From Cephalopachus bancanus (lineage: Eukaryota; Chordata; Mammalia; Primates; Tarsiidae), in contig JAPVLO010000621.1 of NCBI GenBank assembly GCA_027257055.1, positions 973,027 to 1,037,026 of the forward strand: a DNA stretch of 64,000 nucleotides. The letters are read 5' to 3'. A program made the position numbers and the translations under genes. Of the stretch, positions 58,985 through 64,000 are shown piece by piece; position 1 is the stretch's first letter, and the number at the start of each line of letters is the position of its first letter. The notes beneath the pieces were generated by a model, which was not told the origin of the DNA, made no database searches, and saw only the letters and a program-made list of their open reading frames with translations.

Positions 58985-61900
58985 ATGATAGGGACGAACT
59001 CTCACATTTCAATGTTAGTCTGAATGTGAATGGACTAAACGCATCACTGAAAAGACATAGAATGACAAAATGGATAAAATATCACCAGGCAACAATATAC
59101 TGCCTTCAAGAGACCCATCTCACTGGAAAGGACATACACAGACTCAAAGTAAGAGGATGGGAAACAAATTTTCAGGTGAATGGAACACAAAAGAAAGGAG
59201 GAGTCGTGATCCTAATTTCAGACAAAAAACCATTTAAGCTATCAAAAATTTAAAAAGATACAGAGGGCCACTACATAATAATAAAAGGTTCACTCCATCA
59301 ACAAGAAATATCTATCCTAAACATATATGCACCCAACATAGGTGCACCAACATTCATAAAGCAACTTCTAGGAAAACTAAAGAAAGACATTGATTCTAAC
59401 ACCATAATAACTGGGTACCTTAATACACCACTCACAACCTTACAGATCATCAGGACAAAAAATCAGCAAAGAGATCCAGAACCTCAATGAGACTCTGGAC
59501 CAAATGGACTTAATTGATACCTATAGAACACTCTGTCCAAAGACCACAGAATACACATTCTACTCATCACCACATGGAATATATTCTAAGATCGACCACA
59601 TAATTGGACACAAATCAAGTTTAAGTAAATTTAAAAGGACTGAAATTCTACCATGAAACTTCTCGGACCACAGTGGAATAAAAATAAACATTGACACCAA
59701 CAAAGTCCCTCCAAAACCCACAAAGACATGGACACTAAACAGCATGATGCTAAATAACTCCTGGGTCAATGATGAAATCAAAACAGAGATCAAAAGATAC
59801 CTGGAAACAAATGAAAATGAAGAAACATCTTACCAAAATCTCTGGGATGCCTTAAAAGCTGTAATAAGAGGGGAATTTATATCCCTACAAACACACATGA
59901 GGAAAATGGAAGGAACAGAAATTGAAAACCTAACAAGCCACCTAAAGAAGCTGGAAAAGCAAGACCACAAAAACCCTAATTTCAGCAGAAGATTCCAGAT
60001 CACCAAAATAAAAGCCCAAATACAGGACATAGAAGACAAAAAGATAATATAAAAAATCAATGAAACAAAAAGCTGGTTCTTCGAAAGAATTAACAAGATC
60101 GATGGTCCCCTAGCTAGACTGACCAAGAAAAAATGAGAAAAAAAAACAAATAAGCACAATCAGAAACACAAAAGATGAAGTCACATCTGACCCTGAAGAA
60201 ATACAAAAGATCATTAGAGACTACTACGTACACTTGTATGGAAACAAACTTGAAAACCTTAAGGAAATGGAGGATTTTCTGACATCACACAACCTACCTA
60301 AGTTGGAACAAGAAGAGATTGAGACCCTAAATAAACCAATAACAATCAAGGAAATCGACTACGTAATAAGAAAACTTCCTAAAAAAAAAAGCCCTGGTCC
60401 CGATGGCTTTCCAGCAGAATTTTACAAGACATTTAAGGAGGAGTTGATACCAATCCTACTGAAGGTATTCCAGGCGATTGAAAAAGATGGAACTCTCCCC
60501 AAATCATTTTACGAAGCCAACATCACATTGATACCCAAGCCAGGTAAAGATCCAGCAAAGAAAGAGAACTACAGGCCAATATCTTTGATGAACATAGATG
60601 CTAAAATTCTCAACAAGATCCTAGCAAACCGGATTCAGCAATACATCTCAAAAATCATCCATCATGACCAAGTAGGCTTCATTCCTGGGATGCAAGGCTG
60701 GTTCAACATCGTAAAACCATAAATGCTATTAGATACATTAACAGATGTCAAAACAAAAACCACATGATTATATCATTAGATACAGAAAAAGCTTTTGATA
60801 AAATCCAGCGCCCTTGTTGATAAAAACCCTTGAACATCTACGCATACAGGGAACATACCTCAAAATAGTAAAAGCCATCTACGAGAAACCCACAGCAAGC
60901 ATACTCCTAAATGGACAAAAATTAGAACCATTTCCGCTGAAAACTGGAACAAGACAAGGATGCCCACTCTCACCCCTCCTGTTCAACATAGTATTGGAAG
61001 TCCTGGCTCGAGCAATCAGAGAAGAGAAGGCAATCAGGGGTATCCAAATAGGAAAAGAGGAAGTCAAGTTATCTCTCTTTGCAGACGACATGATTGTATA
61101 CCTTGAAAACCAAAGAGAATCTGTCAAAAACCTCCTTACACTGATAAAGACCTTTGGCAAAGTCTCAGGATACAAAATAAATGCACAAAAGACAATCGCA
61201 TTTCTCTACACCAATAATAAACAAACAGAAACCCAAATAAAAAACACAATTCCATTCACAATAGCCACAAAAAAAATGAAATACCTTGACATCTTCCTAA
61301 CCAGAGACGTGAAAGTCCTTCACAAGGAAAACTACAAAACGCTGCTCAAAGAAATCAAAGTTGACACAAACAAGTGGAAAAATATCCCATGCTCATGAAT
61401 CGGAAGAATCAACATTGTGAAGATGTCCATCTTACCTAAGGCAATCTACAGATTCAATGCAATACCCATCAAATTACCAGCAACATTTTTCTCAGACCTA
61501 GAAAAAACAATGCAGGAATTCATATGGAAACACAAACGTCCAAGAATAGCCAGAACAATCCTCAGCAAAAAAAACAAAGCAGGTGGTATCACACTGCCAG
61601 ACTTCAAACTTTACTATAAAGCTACAATCATCAAAACAGCTTGGTATTAGTATAGGAACAGGCATATAGATCAATGGAATAGAACTGAGATTCCAGAAGC
61701 AAAACCTCAGTTTCTCAACCAACTCATCTTTGACAAAGCCTCCACCACCTACCACTGGGGAGAGGAGAACCTATTCAGTAAATGGTGCTGGGAAAACTGA
61801 CTGACCACATGCAGAAGATTGAAACAGGACCCCAATCTATCCCCATGCACAAAGGTTACTTCCAAATGGATCAGAGACCTAAATGTAAAACCTCAAACCA

Positions 61901-62796
61901 TAAGAACCTTAGAAAATGAAGGACATACCTTCATGGAAATCGGAACTGGCATCCAATTCCTGAACAAAACCCAAAACCCACAGCTCATAAGAGAGAAAAT
62001 AGATTAGTGGGACCTTATTAAACTGACAAGCTTCTGCAAAGCCAAAGAAACCATCAAGAGAGCAGGGAGACAGCCTACAGACTTGGAAAAAGTATTTGCC
62101 AACTCCAGGTCCGACAAAGGCTTAACATCCTGGATCTACAAGGAACTCAAGCATGCTGAAAAGAAAATAACAAACAACCCCATTATAAAATGGGCAAAAG
62201 ATATGAACAGACACTTCACAAAGAAAAACATCCGAGCAGCCAACAAACACATGAAGAAATGTTCAACCTCACTAATCATCAGGGAGATGCAAATCAAAAC
62301 CACACTGAGATACCACCTAACCCCAGTCAGAATGGCAATTATCAACAAGTCAAAAAATAACAGCTGCTGGAGAGGGTGTAGTGAAAAGGCAACACTTCTA
62401 CACTGTTGGTGGGAGTGTAAACTAGTGCAACCTCTGTGGAAAGCAGTGTGGCGATTCTTAAAAGCTCTAAATACCAACCTCCCATATGACCCCGCAATCC
62501 CCCTACAGGGAATATATCCTGAAGAACACAAATCACTCTATAAAAAAGATACCTGCACACGCATGTTTATCGCAGCATTGTTCACAATAGCAAGAACCTG
62601 GAAACAGCCATGCTGCCCGTCAAAAGAGGACTGGATTAAAAAAATGTGGTACATATACACGATGGAATACTATGCAGCCATAAAAAAGAACAAAATCATG
62701 AATTTCGCAGCAACCTGGATGGAACTAGAGTCTATAATACTGAGTGACCTCTCACAGAAACAAAGATCCGGGTATCACATGTTCTCACTCATATAA
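58985..62796 (+). pseudogene. L1-F ORF2p pseudogene, full length, few breaks
   Basis: Endonuclease: a base is lost at about 59013 within SLNVNGLN, then LQETHLTGKD; stop after FKLSKI (59251); FSDHS altered to a TGA-like break near 59655. [40 protein letters not shown]; shift at about 60713; then 194 codons (60814-61398) with [20 protein letters not shown] and catalytic FADDM at 61078-61092. Stops near 61396, 61648, 61798 and 62005. The C-terminal 237 codons (62083-62796) are open, with the Cys-rich [18 protein letters not shown]. Confidence 0.92.
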
Positions 62797-64000
62797 TGGA
62801 CCTTAAACATCCAATGCAATACTATACGAAAGTGACTGACCATACTGGGAAACTATTGTGGGGGGAGGGAGATGGGATTAACAGTAGCAAATATCTGTCT
62901 GGGTACGGGGAAACATCCTATATCAACAGGGTGCCTGAATGAAACGCAATTGTATACCTAACCCTTAACTGTACCCCACAACTTCACAATAAAAAAAAAG
63001 TTGTTTTGTCTGATATTCAGATTGCAACTCCTGCTCTCTTATCCTGTTATCCATTTGCCTTGAAACTCGTTTTCCATCCTTTAACTTTGAGTCTGTGTGC
63101 ATCCCTTGTAGTGAGATGAGTCTCCTGGATGCAGCAAATAATGGGGTCATGGTTTCTAATCCAGTCCACCATTCTGTGTCTTTTCCGTAGTGCATTTAGT
63201 CCATTCACATTCAGGCTAATTATTGAAATGTGAGGATTTATCCCTGTCATGAGATTCTTATAGAGTTGTTGTATTGTTCCTGCTTGTTTGTTGTCTTTCT
63301 TTTGGTTTTTGGGTTGATTCATGTGGGTAAGGCAAACAGACAAATAATAAACATTTTTAAAAGTTTAAAAATTAAAACAAGGGAAGCAAGCACACTCTGA
63401 GACTTTTCCTTTAAGTCCAGTTTCCTTTCAGCTCTGATTTCTAGCTCTCATTGCAGGCTGGTGGAGTTGCTCACAGTTAGGGTCAGTTGCCCCTGGCCTG
63501 CTGTGGAGGGTGGATCAGATCTGGGTTGCCTGTCAAATCTGCCACTCAGATTTGGCTTGTAACTATCTAACTTGGGGGAAGAGTTTCTGTCCCTCCAATT
63601 TTGATGAGGTTACCTTGGATCCCAAGCTGGAGGATAGACCAAACTGTGATCTCTGTTTCTGCTGCAGCCTGGTCAAGCTGGAGAAGGTAGAATGCAAGAC
63701 TGCCAGGCAATGCAGGCCTGTATAGCACTGGGCTACTCAGGCTGGACCGGGTGGAGTGGTACAGCAGGCAAGGGAGCTCAGAACTCCACAGGGGTAGGAG
63801 TCAAGGGCCACCCTGGGCAGGAGGGAGCAGGCAATGGTGGCAGTGGTGGCAGCCAACACTTCAGCAGGGTGGTGCATGGGAGAAGTTACATGAGCTGGGT
63901 GCCGGGTGAGGGGTGAGGCGTGGCATTGGCAGTGGCAGCAGCGGCTTCAATAGTTGGTGCTTTGGTGGGGGTTTCCTGGGTCCGGGAGCTGTGGGTCACC

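Larger units (their letters stand above)
56383..62995 (+). mobile_element. L1-F: full-length L1, youngest-looking
   Basis: Starts GAGACGGGGCAAGATGGCGA and ends CTTCACAATAAAAAAAAA. Perfect 13-bp target duplication AAAAGTTGTTTTG at 56370-56382 and 62996-63008; the host antisense L1-G is contiguous across it. Tandem-unit 5'UTR 56383-57930, ORF1 57931-58893 (one stop), ORF2 58985-62796 (several breaks), 3'UTR about 200 bp with GTGGGGGGAGGGAGATGGG near 62859. Confidence 0.96.
53762..64000 (-). mobile_element. L1-G: antisense L1, split by L1-F, internally deleted
   Basis: Minus strand, 3' to 5': 3'UTR and ORF2 end at 53762-54095; a jump (about 1.4 kb absent) to RT at 54096; ORF2 onward to 56369; L1-F; then ORF2 start at 63009-63300 (SLNVNGLNALRKRHRMVDWI, IQETHLTTRD); then 5'UTR of the L1-B/E style to the window end. 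ORF1 is absent: the inter-ORF text meets the 5'UTR at about 63325. The 5' end lies beyond the window. Confidence 0.85.

Overview
This is intergenic, retrotransposon-dominated DNA from a primate nuclear genome. Alu dimers are present, and Alu is confined to primates. They are not of the human type: they begin GCCGGGCTYGGTGGCTC, carry CTACAATAAATCAAAAAATTA in the middle and GGTGGCCGGGAGCGGCC in the right arm. The youngest LINE-1s have 5'UTRs unlike human L1PA elements, and there is a vomeronasal type-1 receptor (V1R) relic. I infer a strepsirrhine (lemur or loris lineage). Primate is near certain; strepsirrhine is probable. I see no intact host gene: every protein-like signal is a pseudogene or a retrotransposon ORF.

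Layout. 1-9.2 kb: fragments of old LINE-1 on both strands, cut by Alus, a MaLR-type LTR and a mariner-type DNA transposon, plus an L2 tail. 9.3-12.2 kb (+): four consecutive 3' exons of an ADGRE (EMR-type adhesion GPCR) pseudogene, with splice sites still legible. Two inverted mariner copies lie in its last long intron and just downstream. 12.9-15.2 kb: an L1 inverted by twin priming, an old Alu and unassigned DNA. 15.27-20.25 kb: L1-A, inserted at full length but missing its RT core. 20.6-26.5 kb: a probable solo LTR and an old antisense L1 that holds an L1 3'-transduction insert. 27.9-28.7 kb (+): V1R pseudogene. 29.17-38.30 kb: a composite of L1-B (5'UTR and half of ORF1) joined to full-length L1-C. 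38.3-41 kb: old L1/mariner block. 41.5-43.7 kb: Alu plus 5'-truncated L1-D. 44.2-53.7 kb: old antisense L1 split by full-length L1-E. 53.8-64 kb: antisense L1-G split by full-length L1-F.

Two points go beyond a repeat catalogue. First, about 1415-4195 (+) and about 28770-40930 (-) are the two arms of an old inverted segmental duplication. They share the same L1 fragment, the same mariner at the same site, and the same flank, which runs up to the V1R 3' end. Arm A also preserves the pre-insertion site of the composite L1 in arm B. Second, L1-A, L1-C and L1-F have a GC-rich 5'UTR built from two or three tandem units of about 400-420 bp. This recalls rodent monomeric L1 promoters and is not the human L1 plan, yet ORF1 and ORF2 stay close to those of co-resident L1s with unrelated 5'UTRs.

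Nothing here forms a cooperating gene set. The window records successive retrotransposition, nested insertion and duplication in a region that once held chemosensory and adhesion receptor genes.
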